In this document: one piece after another, positions 10,134 to 22,617 of the stretch
Layout: each line of letters opens with the position of its first letter
Numbering within the stretch: position 1 is the stretch's first letter
From: Nephromyces sp. MM_2019
Lineage: Eukaryota > Apicomplexa > Aconoidasida > Nephromycida
Direction: 5' to 3'
Length of the DNA: 64,000 nucleotides
Assembly (NCBI GenBank): GCA_015657535.1
Contig: JADHZB010002012.1
Coordinates: 1 to 64,000, forward strand
Position numbers and translations under genes: made by a program
The notes under the pieces: generated by a model
The model's input: only the letters and a program-made list of their open reading frames with translations
What the model was told of the DNA's origin: nothing
The model's database searches: none

Positions 10134-13100
10134 TCTGTTTCGAAGATAAAGGTCTCCCATGCAGTTGCAGCTTCATATGGCTTCGTGCTTGACGGATAAC
10201 GTTTCTGAAGAAGATAAAACAATACTGGAACACTATAAAAATATGCTTTCCCTAAACACACAAGCCTACCAAAATTGCGTAAATCACGTATAAATAGCAT
10301 GAAACCTAACAAAACAGTAAAAAACCCTCAAAAAATAGCAAAACACCTACTAAAAGCTCCGAAAAATCACCTTCTATATTCTTAAGAATAACAGGACTGG
10401 TTTACTGAGCAGGTTTGGGGGGTTATAGTATATACCACGACACAGAAAAAGCAGAAAAAAAAGCATTTTTCCTTATTAAACTGCAATTTATATGCAAACG
10501 GTTTCAAGGAGCTTGAAAATACTGTCAATTACTCACTCTAGAAAAATAAAGCTACATTGAAGCTACTTGCGAAACGTAGGCACGCACAAAAATCGGTGGC
10601 ACAATAGGCTGTTCTCTAATTTAAGCATAAAATTAGGGTTTTAACGCTACTTTCATCATCATTTAGCTGTTTTATGCGCAAAAGTTTTGTTTTAAATGCA
10701 AAAAGGGGCTAAAGAGAAGCATCAAACTAATTAGTAGGCATAAAAATTAACTAACAAAACCATAAGATTAATCCTCTGTAACTATTGTGTGTGAACTGTT
10801 TATGAATCATGTGTACGTAAAAAAGGTGGGTGTGAATTGCGTGCGAAAAAGGCGGGTGTAAACCTATGTGTGTGAATCGTGTGCGTGAACAGCGTGTGTG
10901 AAATGTATGTGGCAACGATTTACATATGCATCTATATATCAAAGAGCAGCAGAAAAAGCCTAAAAACAAAGTATTAGGTATATTACGGTCAGCATTCCCG
11001 AAGAAACTGCAGTATAACCGGTTGGAACCTCAACTTGGACTCTCCAATGGCATCTCGAGCTATAAAGAAGAAAAATGCTAGAATCCACACACAGCACTCA
11101 GACTAGGTGCTCAAAACTCAGCGAGTGCACACACACTTACATAAACAAAGCATTATATGCTTAGACGCAGCATATAAAGCCTTTTCACTAAAAAAAGGCA
11201 ACTACATACACCTTCAAAGTTATATATATGTTTCATACACATAGCATTAAACAAGTGCAAATATGCATTCATAGAAAAGCATGGAAAGCGGAACTTTCCA
11301 GACCACAAATTTACAAGCATTTATAGATGCCCAAGCCCCTAAAATAAAATAAGAGATGTAGGCACCCCTCTCATTAGTATGTAAAACGCTAAGAAACACC
11401 TCAAATAGGCCGAAATAGGTATAGTTGGAAACCATGCTCGCCTATCCCGTTGCTGCAATAAAAGTAAAACAAAAGACGAAAAAATGTCAATGGGTTTTAC
11501 AACTATACTAGTAAACATATCAGCATCTTCTCGTTTATAATTTATATCATTTTCTTCTTATTTCTCATCTTCTTTGACTTTTTTCTCTTCCCCTTCATCT
11601 TACCCCCTCCCCCCCCACCATCTCCCCCTGCCATCTCCTCACAACCCCCTCTCCTCCCGAACCCTCCTTCCCCTCCCCTACCCACGCCGACCCCAAAGAA
11701 GAATCCTCACTACACTAAAACATAGTTTCATATTTCCAAACCACACTTTCATATTCTAATATTGCATACCTGCTCGTGTGTAAGAAGCAGCTGATAAGCC
11801 TGATACTTCCCATTCTCTTGTTGTATCCATTGATTAGTGAAGAATAAGTTGCTAGTCTCTGGAAGAAGCTTATCCAGTACAAATTGAATCTTCAAATGAA
11901 GAGAAGCCTCATGACGCTGAAGTTTTTTGCATGAGAGCGTGTGTGCGGATGAAAAAATATACTTTAAAGCATAAAAACCCCTCTAGGATGAGGGATAAAT
12001 ACAAGTTATGGTATCTACCTCTGTTATATCCAACGTTAACAACAGTAATTTGGCATAAAATGAAGCTTTTTACAAGAAAACAGCATCAAACAAGATTTAC
12101 ATAGTAGAAGCAAAACTCATATTATAGGAGGGCTGATAAATCTTGTCGTAGGGAAATAAAGGCGTTAGAAGCAGATGAAGGGGGGGTTTTTCTCATTGAA
12201 AAACAATCGCAATTCATCACTTTCAGGAAAAAGTGTCAAATTGAAAAGTCTTTGCAAAGATTTCGGTTTAGAACACACATAGTCGCTGAAGATATAAAAA
12301 AACAGCGGATTTTCCGGAAAAAAACTGATTTTTGAACTAAATTTCATCGCAAATTGCGAGTTGAGAAACATTATGCCATCCGATAAAGTTGCACAAGGGG
12401 GGGTAGCCAGTGGGTAACACACATACATGCTTTCATAGCGTGGTGAGTAGCACACGCAGGAAGAGATAACGAGCAACGGATATATCTTTCCACAGTGAGT
12501 AACCAACACGGGCAAAAACATTGAGTAATGGACACACGTACTTTCATAGCAATATAGGCATATAATGACACACACATAATCAAGCATATCCTCATTTTTG
12601 GATTCATAACTACACATATCAAAAGTACAAGTTATGCAGCACATTTATCAGGCAAAAAATACGAATCATGCAAAAGTTAGCCCAGCAGACAAATCGACAC
12701 GCTACACACACGCGCATTTCTAGTTTATATGTATCAGCCATTGTTGCAAACATGACTTAACTCAGTGTCTTTTGTGTGTGTGCTCAAGCATATATAATCC
12801 CAAAAAAAACCAACCAGCTAGTCCTATGTGTGCTTAAACACACGCAATCAAACCAAAACACGCACGAGCACACATAAACACACACACACACACTCCGCTT
12901 CAACGCGATAAGCAAACCTCATTTGAATCGCTCCGGCTTTGGCTTTGCCATTTTTTTTTACTTGAGGGGGAACTGAGAGTTGAGTAAACTTTCTCTTGCA
13001 CACATTCGGGAACAGATACAACGGCCAGTGTCTCCCTGAGCTCAGAAGTAACCACCTGATCATCAAGAAAAGCATTGTATGTCCATCAAAAATCACTCTT

Positions 13101-14296
13101 TAAACTAAAAACTTTAATTTGGATACAGTGGTAAGCGGTACATACACCGGGAAAAAAAAAACCCACACATTTCAATCCTAAGAGCCGAGAAACAGCCTCA
13201 AATCGTATGAATACTTTGTGTAGTAGCATAAAAAAATAACAAAAGAATACGTTAATATACATCGGAAAACATAAATTAAAACACATGAAAATATGAGCAC
13301 ACAAATAGCACATATATAGTATTACACATACACGAGCACACAAGCGTACAAACACGCACAAACCGCACGCAAGCAAGCACACACACAAGCAAGTACACTT
13401 GCACACATACATGGTAATGACCAACATACACAATACTTTATCGAGCGGTATTTTCCTTCGGGTGTTCAAGCAACCAAACGCTATTTTAAAAGAGCAAAAT
13501 ATTCGAATGTTTTCAAAGCAAAAAAAAAACTGTAATCCGGGATAAGAATTAGGATTTTGTTGAAAATCAGTGTACAGACACCCAGTTATCACGTATATAA
13601 CATGCCTGGTAAACTAATTCCCAGCTAAGTACATCGCAGTAATCCTTTGAGAGTAGCTGATCAATCTGAGAAACAAGTGGATAGAGTTGAAATCTGTACA
13701 CTCGAGAAGAACGCATCAGCTTATTAGAAAACAGCCGATGCCGACAGATTCATATTCAACTTAAGTATAAAGATATACCTGCAAAGATTAAGTCAGAAAT
13801 ACATGCACACATCTATCTACGCATTAATCTACCAAAGAAAAAAAGTTATAAATATTGTATTCACTGATCCTTACAGGCGTATATACACCCTCATATTCCA
13901 CCGATCTTCACATGTGTATATACTCTATATATTACTTATTAAATACGTTATTACACGCGTTTTAACTAGAAAAAACCATTAAAATTCCGCAAACAAAACT
14001 TCAAAAACTTCGCTACACTTTCTCAGTCGCCTTCTGACTTGCTCAGCTTCAATAATTTCCCATTTTGTCGGTATTCCATCAATTGAAATATCAAGCAGCT
14101 TTCCCACTCTCAGGCTTGGAATTTGAAGAGGCAAGAGGAGCCCCTTTGAAAGGCTATCATTAGACCACGGTTGGTGGCCACTGCCTTCTTTAGGTGAAAT
14201 GGTAGTCCATATGTTACTAAGTCCAAAGATTCGCTGTTCTTCAAGATCCACACTCAAATTCAGGTGCTGCTGCTTTAAAACTGCTTCTACGCTCAT
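10134..14296 (-). CDS. TAF2: TAF2 N-terminal exons, with start codon
   Basis: Exons 14296-about 14009, 13719-13582, 13055-12918, 11916-11770, 11452-11400, 11059-10987 and 10204-10134; phases agree throughout (0,0,0,0,2,0,2). The start reads MSVEAVLKQQHLNLSVDLEE followed by QRIFGLSNIWTTI, the first strands of the TAF2/M1 fold. The third reads ELRETLAVVSVPECVQEKV, like 'ELCIKVPSELWKHVDEL'. The fourth reads SLHLKIQFVLDK, like 'LKIHINFSLDQ'. Exons five and six join as RAWFPTIPISAYLSSRCHW and then VQVEVPTGYTAVSSG, matching 'FWFPCVDSYSELCTWKLEF...AVSNG'. The seventh ends AWETFIFET. TAF2 helps TFIID recognise the initiator region of promoters. The end of exon 1 is uncertain: three phase-0 donors are possible. 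Confidence 0.75.
11598..11690. repeat. C-rich block in a TAF2 intron
   Basis: Several runs of 4-8 C separated by short spacers on the plus strand, hence G-runs on the transcribed minus strand inside the intron between exons 11916-11770 and 11452-11400. The spacing would allow a G-quadruplex in the pre-mRNA. Confidence 0.6.
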
Positions 14297-15029
14297 TTTA
14301 GCTACTCTGGAGTTTGCTCATTTTCTTCCTAAATATCGGTTAATGTATACGAAATTTTAGTGCAAGTATTAGTAGGGAATTCTAGCTATTCAGAGATGTG
14401 CATCTCATTAGCTGGAAAGCATTCAAAATACGCAGAAAAACACGCCACGTTATTTTAACAAGGAAAAACACTAGCACGCACGCATCAGCGAGAAAAGCTC
14501 CACTCACACAAACACGCCACGATCCTCTCTCAAGGAAAAACATTATTTTTTTAGTCGATTAAGCAGGTGTACGTACATCAGGAGCAACGAGAATAGGATC
14601 AGTTATAGGGATTCTCGTTGGAGGGGAGAAAAAAAAGCAAAAAAGCCTAAACTCTAACTTCTTCCCAAATCCACTAGGAAATGCAAAAAATTCTTCTATA
14701 AACGTAATAATCTGCTAATACAAAAATATTATTGCTTCTAATTTTCGTCGATTTATAGGTATTATAGCACAAGCTTTTACATTTTTTCCTGTTAGAAACA
14801 GTTTTTTACCACTCTCACGATATCTGCAAGTTTTAAATTCGAAAATACTCAAGCAGGATGATGAATTTAACCAAATAAATGCCAGCTAGTTACCCTATAA
14901 AAATATTCATTGGAAAATACAAACCCAGCATCAGCTTGATATTTTTTCAAGAATTTTTTCGATCAAAAAAATGATTTCTTCACAGGGTTCACCATTCTAA
15001 CTCTTCAACTCACTTTTTTTCTTGTACAG
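14297..15029. promoter_or_regulatory. Divergent 5' region between TAF2 and the 15-kb gene
   Basis: No secure exon is seen. TAF2 starts at 14296 on the minus strand and a plus-strand gene is already in progress at 15030, so the region probably holds both 5' ends. It contains a GTGTACGTAC palindrome near 14567 that recurs elsewhere in the left 14 kb. A weak plus-strand exon candidate (KQFFTTLTISA, about 14798-14832, after a TTTTTTCCTGTTAG acceptor) would join in phase to the exon at 15030. Confidence 0.35.
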
Positions 15030-15791
15030 GCAAACACGCAAGCCACATAAGAGATAAGAAGCAGCGGCATAGTCTCACACAAAACAGCGAACCGCAAAAA
15101 TTGGGTTTCGAAGAAGTCACTATGAACATCAAAAAGCGATTTTTGATATTTTTGTATAGTTAATGAAGATTATCTTGGATGTTTTTCGGTGGTTTAACAA
15201 TAATCTTATGCGTTTCAGTGAATTCACCAGGCTTAAAAAAAGAAGGGGAAGATGCCTTAATAAGCTTGTTGTGCTTTACTTTGCGTGGATGCGTGGGTTT
15301 GGTTACTTTAGCGTGGCCGTGTGCGTCTGGTTACTTGTGTGTGGCTGCGTGGGTTTGGTTACTTGTGTGTGGTTGCGTGGGTTTGGATACTTGTGCACGG
15401 TTGCGTGTGTGGTTACTCGTTTGTGGCTTCGTGTGTGCGGTTACTTGGGTGTGGCTTCGTGTGTGTGGCTACCTTTGGGGAACTCGGTGTGTTTTCTAGA
15501 TTTTTGCGGTTCTGTGTGCCTTTTCTGTTATATGTGTGCGTCATCTTTTGGATACTCTAATCCAAATTGTTTCCGTAAAAATAAGTAATTTAAAGCCAAT
15601 GCCTATCGCAAAACTTTGTAAATGCTCATATATAAATATGTAAATTTGTCAACCAGTAGGCATCTTGCTTACTCTTCCCAGATGAAGCGGCAGTGTCAAA
15701 GTTTTCGCTGCCCTACTTCCGCACCGAAACTTGTGCATCCTTTATTGCATTAGCACAAGCCGAGTGCTTAATTTGGGACAGGCACAACTGA
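15030..15791 (+). CDS. Unknown protein, 3' exons of a small plus-strand gene
   Basis: Three exons in phase: 15030-15104 (after a long T tract and TGTACAG), 15219-15284 (after TGCGTTTCAG; frame NSPGLKKEGEDALISLL) and 15682-15791 (after CTTACTCTTCCCAG; frame EAAVSKFSLPYFRTETCASF), ending in TGA at 15789-15791. All junctions are phase 1. The first exon is basic and polar (HIRDKKQRHSLTQNSE). The last is compact and alpha-helical looking with two cysteines and a tryptophan near the end. I do not recognise a family. The second intron carries GT-rich minisatellite on the sense strand, which agrees with plus-strand transcription. The 5' end is unresolved and the first donor (GTTTCG) is weak. Confidence 0.45.
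15285..15480. repeat. GT-rich minisatellite (about 27-30 bp units)
   Basis: Repeats of GGTTACTTGTGTGTGGCTGC and close variants (GGTTTGGTTACTTG, GTGTGCGGTTACTTG), about six copies, within the second intron of the 15-kb gene. Three overlapping open frames here reflect only the repeat. Confidence 0.85.
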
Positions 15792-16509
15792 TAGCCAAAT
15801 ATTTTATTGTATTCGCTGCCGATGAAAGGTAGATTTACCACTCCACTGGATAATTAATTCAACGCTTCTCGCATTATAAAAGTCCATACATCTGAGAATA
15901 CATCATTAATTCACAGCCTTAAAATATTGTGGTATTAAACAAAGGTCCTCCATAAGTCTTAAAACTGCCATTATTAAATACGCTACCTCACCCGTAAAAA
16001 ATAGAAAAAGAGCACTCGAATTGCTTTCTGCTTCATTGTTCTACTGCTTTTGCCAGTATTGCGAGAGCAAAATAACTATCAAAATATTAGAAAAGCTACA
16101 ATATATATATTTAAAAGCTTCAATAAAGGTGTTTTTTAAGAAGGAAAAATAAATCTCTATGCTTAGTCCAATCATAAACACGAATCTCTTTGCCAAAATA
16201 GTCTGCCACGAACAATATATTTCTTAAGAAATTACGCAAGCAGTTGCACCATTGTAAATAACTGCCGGCTATATACGGTTTCTGTCAACATGGTTAATTT
16301 CTTAGCTCAAAAGAAGATACTAAAATCCTAAAACTCGCAAAAGAAATATCGGTATACCCCACTTTGTGTATGGACATTTTTATATATCCTTCTCCTGCGA
16401 TGCTTAAGGCTAAGTTATCTCGCAGATCGAAGAAAGAAGTGGTGTTCAAGAGCCATACCGTCACACCCTATTTCTTATACGCTCAACCTTTGGAAAAAGC
16501 ATTACATTT
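15792..16509. other. No clear gene
   Basis: AT-rich, with no convincing exon on either strand. Composition changes here: the GT/CA tracts that fill the first 15 kb stop. Confidence 0.5.
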
Positions 16510-16690
16510 TCAAAATTTGTGTAAAAAGACAGGAGACAAAGGAGGAAAAGCAGCCCACCCACGAGAAGCTTTCGAACATGAATAAGATTTGCTCATTCGG
16601 GTCACACGTACGGATAAATTAGCTGGCATACTACGAAAGACAGATATATCTCCACTCGTATGATTCTCTATAATTTTTCTTTGCCATTCT
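16510..16690 (-). CDS. Possible exon of a basic protein
   Basis: After a TTTTATAG acceptor the minus strand is open for about 58 codons (WQRKIIENHTSGDISVF, then NLSVRVTRMSKSYSCSKASR), with a possible GTGGGT donor after SKASR. It lies downstream of the exon set at 17850-17066 and may be its next exon, but the reading phase does not match directly. An open frame of this length can occur by chance in AT-rich DNA. Confidence 0.22.
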
Positions 16691-16802
16691 ATAAAATTTA
16701 TCCCGTAAGCACAACAAAGTGTAGCAGACAATGACTATACATTTGATGATGCGCAGGTGTGATGTAACGCTCTAGGCAGAAAGATGCTGTTTTATCCCAC
16801 TC

Positions 16803-16915
16803 ATCAAGAAAGCTTTGTTAGATACATCAAAAAGACTTTGTTACAATTATTAAGAAGACTTTGTAAGATATATCGATAAGACTTCTTAAATTACATCAAG
16901 AAGACTTATAACATC
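16803..16915. repeat. Degenerate 23-bp tandem repeat, about 5 copies
   Basis: Copies begin at 16803, 16826, 16849, 16872 and 16895 with the pattern ATCAAGAAGACTTTGTTAGAT and many substitutions. The exact 23-base spacing despite divergence shows an old tandem array. Confidence 0.85.
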
Positions 16916-17065
16916 AAAAAATCAAAGAATCAAAATATTCAGCTGCCAATATATTTTCTTCGTGACAATCAAAAGCCTGTCTTTATCGATGAACTTCATA
17001 TCTTTTCCATTCTACCCCCCTCTGCTTCCCTCATTATTTTCCACTCTTGGTTTACTACCTCTTAC

Positions 17066-17850
17066 TTTTCCAGAATCCGTTGTAGTCCATATTAGCCAGC
17101 TAGTCCATACTTGAAGAGATTCTAACTGCTTTCCAGCAATTGCACGTACTAAGGTCGCCCTTCGCTTATATTTTTCTGTAGTCGGCTTCACTCTTTCCAC
17201 GTTACTTATGCCTCTACGCCTTGTGAGGTCTCCACCATGTTACAATGCATGACTCTAGTTTAAACCTGTCAGAAACCGCACACTTTCAGCTTGCAGCAGC
17301 CATGTAACCTACTGTAAGCCCATCGAGTTAAGGTTGACTCAACTTAAAATGGCGGAGCGAGTGTGCCCCATTATAATGGTATGATGCTAGCAATATCGTC
17401 CATAAAAGGATGAATAAGCCCACAGAACACAAAGAGATATCTTCCAAGAGCGATGTAATAATGCACACGTGAATACCGAGGCTAAAGCTACTCAATAGGT
17501 TATGCTTGGCCCTTTTTTCACCTGAAATAAAACTGGAAATCAACACCAAGGCCTGACCCAATACGGTTTACCACGAAGCGAAGACCTTTAAAGCTAGTGG
17601 AGTCCGAATTGGGAAACACGCTTGTGAGGGACGGTAGAACGAGCTATGTACATGTAGAAGCGTAAAATTTATGGAAATGATAGGCATAGTTTTGATAGTT
17701 ACCCTCTGGATATATTTTTTCCAGCAGCATAGGGGGGTTTGCTATCAGATTCGTACGCATTGTATCAATGATTCTCGTTATAGTGTAATTTCTTTCGCGA
17801 GCATCGCATTTCATGCATGTCTTTAGTCTTAGTCCCCTTTTTATATGCAT
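17066..17850 (-). CDS. Candidate three-exon basic protein (5' part)
   Basis: A start codon at 17850, directly preceded by an in-frame TAA, opens MHIKRGLRLKTCMKCDARER. Proposed exons: 17850-17703 (donor GGTAACT), 17521-17477 (acceptor TTTTATTTCAG, frame EKRAKHNLLSSFSL) and 17229-17066 (frame SNVERVKPTTEKYKRRATLV, donor GTAAGA). Phases agree at both junctions (1 and 1). The protein is basic, with three tryptophans in the last 20 residues. No family is recognised. The third acceptor (GTGGAG) has a poor pyrimidine tract, so this model is tentative. Confidence 0.33.
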
Positions 17851-20800
17851 TTAATTTGATTAAATTTACGCTTGGACAACTAATTTCTCTAGAATATTGG
17901 GATTCGGGCTGTGGTCGCACTCAGAGTCTAGCTGAAAGCGTGACTAGGAGTTGTATAACACCGATGTATACATCTATGGCGTTTGTCTTTAGTGGTCTGG
18001 AAGTACCCTCATTTTTAAAAATGCTGCAGACACATGCTCGATAGTGGCTTTGTCGCCTCGGAGCAGCTTAATCTGCTGTAAGATGCACACTTCCAAACGA
18101 AAAATGCCAAAACATCTCATCCGCTCACGTGAGCCAAACGTATCTGTAGCGCTTATTCCTGCGTTCATCTAGTCCATCTAAAAAGTAACTGATGTAAAAG
18201 TAAACTATCAGTTTCGGTAACTTCCGGAAATACGCTCCAACTTCTTGCCCCGACAGACTTGTCTGTCTATAGGCATATTCTGTCGTATTTAGTAAGTTTA
18301 AGCCCGTTGCTGAGATCATTAGTCAGAGTAGCACCCCTTAACATGGTTAGCTCTGCATATACATCGGTGTAATAAGCTAAAAAAAACCTTCAGAAGCTCA
18401 TTAGTTCAGTAGGCAGTGTTTTTCGGGAACATATCTGGTATTATAAGTTTTTCGCATAATTTTATTTTTGCGAAACATCGTATACTTATATACGACAGCT
18501 ACCTAACTAGACCTTGCGGTTTTCTTGTGTGTAGTGATTTTCATTGCAGGCCGAAGATGCCATATGCAATTTTATTTCATCCTATGAAGCTATTTTCCAT
18601 GTAATTTGTATTCCTTAATAATAAAGTTCGCTTCTTTTTAAAACAAGGTCCTTCAAGCCATTAAAATGATCTGTGCAGCCAGTTGCCAGTAAATGCTCCC
18701 TCACAGCATATCAGCGGGCCGTAGGGAATATACTTGCATTGTCATTGGATATAAGTTTCCAAATATTACCTTGAAAAAATAAGAAATAAGCATCTATCTG
18801 CAATATTTGTAGAAAGGCCAGTAAACGTACAACAAAAATTTACAATAGCATAATATGATAAAATCTGTGACCCTTCTGCATGCTGCGGGAAATGGTATGA
18901 AGCAGCATGTAAACCCTACCAATTTTCGTTCGCGCAACCCCCCGATTATTAAAAAATATACGTATGTTAGATTCGCAGCTACGCTAATCGTAGTATCACC
19001 TTCAGATCATTCGCTCTTGCATAATAGTGCATTCGTGATGACCTTAGAGTTATAATTTATGGTGGTGCATTTTTTTTCACCCAAAAGCACAAATTAACTA
19101 GGTTTGAAAAAATTCAGAGCGCAACTGTGGAAAAAAAACGTTATGACCCTTATATCATAAAAATATGAGCTGTAGTACTATCGCAAAAGCGTATTGCAAG
19201 TAGCCCCATTATGCATTGCTTACTCGTTGACGCTGCAAATTTTATTAACTGGAGCGGTCGAAACGATGATCGCAGTATCTTGTAAACATCAGGCATTAGT
19301 CTTTTAGTAGGCGGGAATATCGCAGTGCTCACATAATATTTCTTGCAGGAAACTCCAATTATTTTGCGCGAACCTAGCTGCCTAGCTACTGAAAGTCTAC
19401 TATATCCAAAAAAAATAGCTGAAGCAATAAATACAGAAAGACATCCTCTTGAAATGCAGCACATGCTATCAGTATACTATCTACATATTTTGCGTTGTCA
19501 TGAATTCATGAATATGTTGCAATTGAATGAAATCTAAAATTTTTGTAGTTTGTAACTGTAGAATATCAATCGACTTCTAGCTGTTTTACACAGCTGTTAC
19601 TCAATACCAAATGGAGAAGCTACAGCACCACACTACGTCTCCCTTGATTAAAGAGTTCTATTTGGTGCTAATATGCGTGTTGGTAGATGTGCTCCTGCAT
19701 TTATTAGCTGAAAGCTTCGATAAACTTTTCACTATGCATGGTTCTGACTATCGGATGAAGAGGCGAACAGACGTGCCACATAGCGCTGGGCTTTGCGATT
19801 AAATGCGCATATTTTGTCTTCTGTCCCGAGATATCGTTAGAGGCATCCCGTAAAGGCGGCTAAACTTCCTGTTTTTTAAGAAGTTCGCTAATAATTAAGG
19901 TTTGAGACTTGATTCACCCTTCTGCTCTTGCGTATTAGTCCCCATAGCTCGATATAAATTGTTCGGAGGAATGCCTTACTTAGCAACGGTTTGTTTATAC
20001 AGGAAATATAGCGTGAAACAGAGAACAGTTCCTCTTGAAGATAGAAACACATACGGACTTTTGAGGAAAAAAACAAGAGGAAAAGTTAAGAAACCCTGAA
20101 AAAGATGATGACTCAATTCCATTAGTTTTTTGATGATTTACTCTACAAAAAAGCGTTTATTGGGATTTTTGCATACGGGGACAAAATTCCCATAGGGCCT
20201 TAGCTTATGTTATGGCAACCTCCGGCGTTTAACCCTCTTCTTCAATTAGAAAATTAACCAACCTTTATAACAAAGACTCTACCACTAATACTAATGTTCT
20301 AAATGAAAAATTTTAAACATCTCGTGAAAAAAGCTTTGGCACACAAGTCCCCCCCTACAATAATATATTCTTGAACCTATACACGTCCTTGCTGCTCCAA
20401 ACTAGTTCGGGGGGATTTGCTTAGAATGTAGGGCACCTAGGATGGGGTCGCGCATCCCGGCAAGTAATTAATAGGCAGAGCTAGCTTTAGTAGGTAATTC
20501 GTGGAAAGGAGGGACTTATCCTTTCCCTTCCGGCTAATCAGCCGCCCAATGCCCTTAACGTGTTCTTTCTTCCAATACTGAGTAAAAGAATACTGATTTA
20601 TCTAAGCACGTCATTAGGACTATGTAATGTCTTAGTGCATTTATATCTTCTCTAGTTAGCTAGAAGCACTCGTAGTGCACTTCCGAATAGCATTTTTTTT
20701 AATTTAAGGTGTGAATTAGGGCACTACACACATTATATTATTCCCAAGTACTCGTAAAGACTGCGGAATATCTGCGTATAATGTGAAATTATCTGATTTA

Positions 20801-22333
20801 CCGTCCAATTGACATGAGGTGTCTGACGTTAATTAAATAATAAGGAGATATCGTTCATGCAGAGGTAAGCACGCGCATCATAAGAACTGGCGGTTGAGGA
20901 GCACATCCCACATTGAAGTGATGAAAGAATTAACTATATCTAAGTAAATTTATGTATCGGTGACCGGAATAAAGCGTTCTACTATATGTGCGTAGTCACG
21001 TAAATAATTGCTTACGCCCAGGCGTCCTAGTATCTACTCCATAGCATACCAGGAATATAATGATTAAACGCTTTTTTCCATCAGGGGCCACCTATTTTCT
21101 ACCAAAGACGCATGAATAGCGTACGCCCTAGTCTTGCGTAGTTTTTCGTCTCTGGCTTTATAAAATTTATATTGTTTGGCTCATGTTTACGCGCATGTAT
21201 CACATTATATCAATGGAGTAATTTCGCATGAATCTATGATCATTTTTCATTATCGGGAACATTTCGTACGCTCGTAGATTTTTTTGCAACATCCAAGAGC
21301 TTTACACGAGTATTACGAAAAACTACCGATTTCGATAAGCGAGGCATTGCGGTACTTCAGTGCGCTAGGTTCTTGCGTAGGACATAACCAATCTCATTAA
21401 AAAATAGTGATCGATGCGTTTCCGTTTATTAAGCATGTTAAAATATTAAAATCTGAAATAAATCTTAGGTTTCTAAAGGGCTTCTTCATGAGTTTTATGC
21501 ACGCGAAAGGCTCTATTATCTGTTTCAGAGTATTTGCAGACCAAAACAGTGTTCACCTATGTAGCAAGCGGTAAGAGCCTCAGAAAGTCGAAAAAGCTCT
21601 CAAGACAGCTGAAAATCTTCAAGTGCAACTTTAGAGACTCAGTACGAACCGAACCCTTGTGGGGTTTTCCGTTACACAAGTGTTATATAGAGCTGAAGAT
21701 AACGGGAAGCAGCGTACTTCACAGGTACAGTTGCACAAACGAGTAATGTGCGATTTAGCGCCTTAATACTTGGAAATAAATTTTCACGAAGGCTGTATAA
21801 AACTGCATTGAAAGTGTTGTAGGCTAAACGATACTCATAGAAAAACGGAAAACAAAGAGTAGCAAGGCATGTGCATAGCGCAAGGTAAGAATGAAAGGAT
21901 GGCACTACGCAATGCAGTTTAATTGGTTGACGCAATAGTTCGTTGTCTGTGCCCTCATTACTCTGTAATTTGGCATCACATACATCTCACAAATTTATCG
22001 CGGGGGGGTTCCAAGGTGATCACTTTGTTATGCACCAAGCGGGAATAGTCCGAACTGCATCTGCGCACAATCGACAAAGCTTGAAATGGAGCTATTTGCT
22101 TGTAATATTAAAGTAAAGAGTAATAGCTGCGAACGTCAGACAGGACATTAAATTTACAATTAAAAGCTGCCCAATTGACCAAGAACACTTGTGAATCACA
22201 AGAAAAGGTCTTGAAGCTAATTTCAAGATGATTCATAGCATCTAATTAAGAGTGGAAGGCAAGCTTCACAGCGATCGCTCATGGATCTAGAGGCTTACGG
22301 GAATGTTCTTTTAATTTTTTATTCCATATGATA
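17851..22333. other. Unassigned AT-rich DNA
   Basis: Only short open frames (under about 105 codons) on both strands, none with convincing paired splice signals. No GT/CA tracts, no strand bias, no transposon protein motifs that I could see. A possible micro-exon with acceptor TATTTGCAG and donor GTAAGA (about 21541-21574, frame TKTVFTYVAS) is unsupported by neighbours. Confidence 0.5.
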
Positions 22334-22588
22334 TTAATCTATAGTTGCTACAATACACCATAACTGGCGAGTTTTCAAGTAGTTCAATAATAAATACGTA
22401 TGCAGGAGCACCGCTAGACCACTCAGGTTTGAGTGCAGTTTAGTGATTAAGTTCCAGGTAACATAGTTTAGTTGGCCCTCAGCACAATTTGGCGATTGTC
22501 TGTGATACTGATTGTACACCTGTCGGGCAAGCGCATAAAAAGCATGAGAAACTGGTGGCTTATCTCCCTGCTTCGCAACATCTAGCAT
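22334..22588 (-). CDS. Isolated open frame, possible exon
   Basis: 84 codons on the minus strand, with ordinary protein-like composition (HAFYALARQVYNQYHRQ, LNYVTWNLITKLHSNLSG, a leucine-rich end). It begins inside the heptanucleotide repeat at 22578-22617, whose copies supply its ATG, so that start is suspect. No partner exon was found. Confidence 0.22.
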   Translation of the reverse strand: MLDVAKQGDKPPVSHAFYALARQVYNQYHRQSPNCAEGQLNYVTWNLITKLHSNLSGLAVLLHTYLLLNYLKTRQLWCIVATID

Positions 22589-22617
22589 CTAGCATCTAGC
22601 GTCTAGCATCTAGCATA
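22578..22617. repeat. (CTAGCAT)5 heptanucleotide repeat
   Basis: Five copies of CTAGCAT, one with a single change (CTAGCGT), in otherwise repeat-poor DNA. Confidence 0.92.

Noticed and set aside
12165..12644. 159-codon minus-strand frame
   Set aside because: It lies in a TAF2 intron (12917-11917) and is rich in Cys/Tyr from GTGT/CATA-like words; neighbouring TAF2 exons join in phase without it.
12918..13055. Apparent frameshift at a run of nine A (minus strand) in a TAF2 exon, with both frames looking coding
   Set aside because: A phase-0 donor (GAG|GTTTGC) at 12917 lets the upstream frame continue cleanly into the next exon at 11916 without any shift, so no error is needed.
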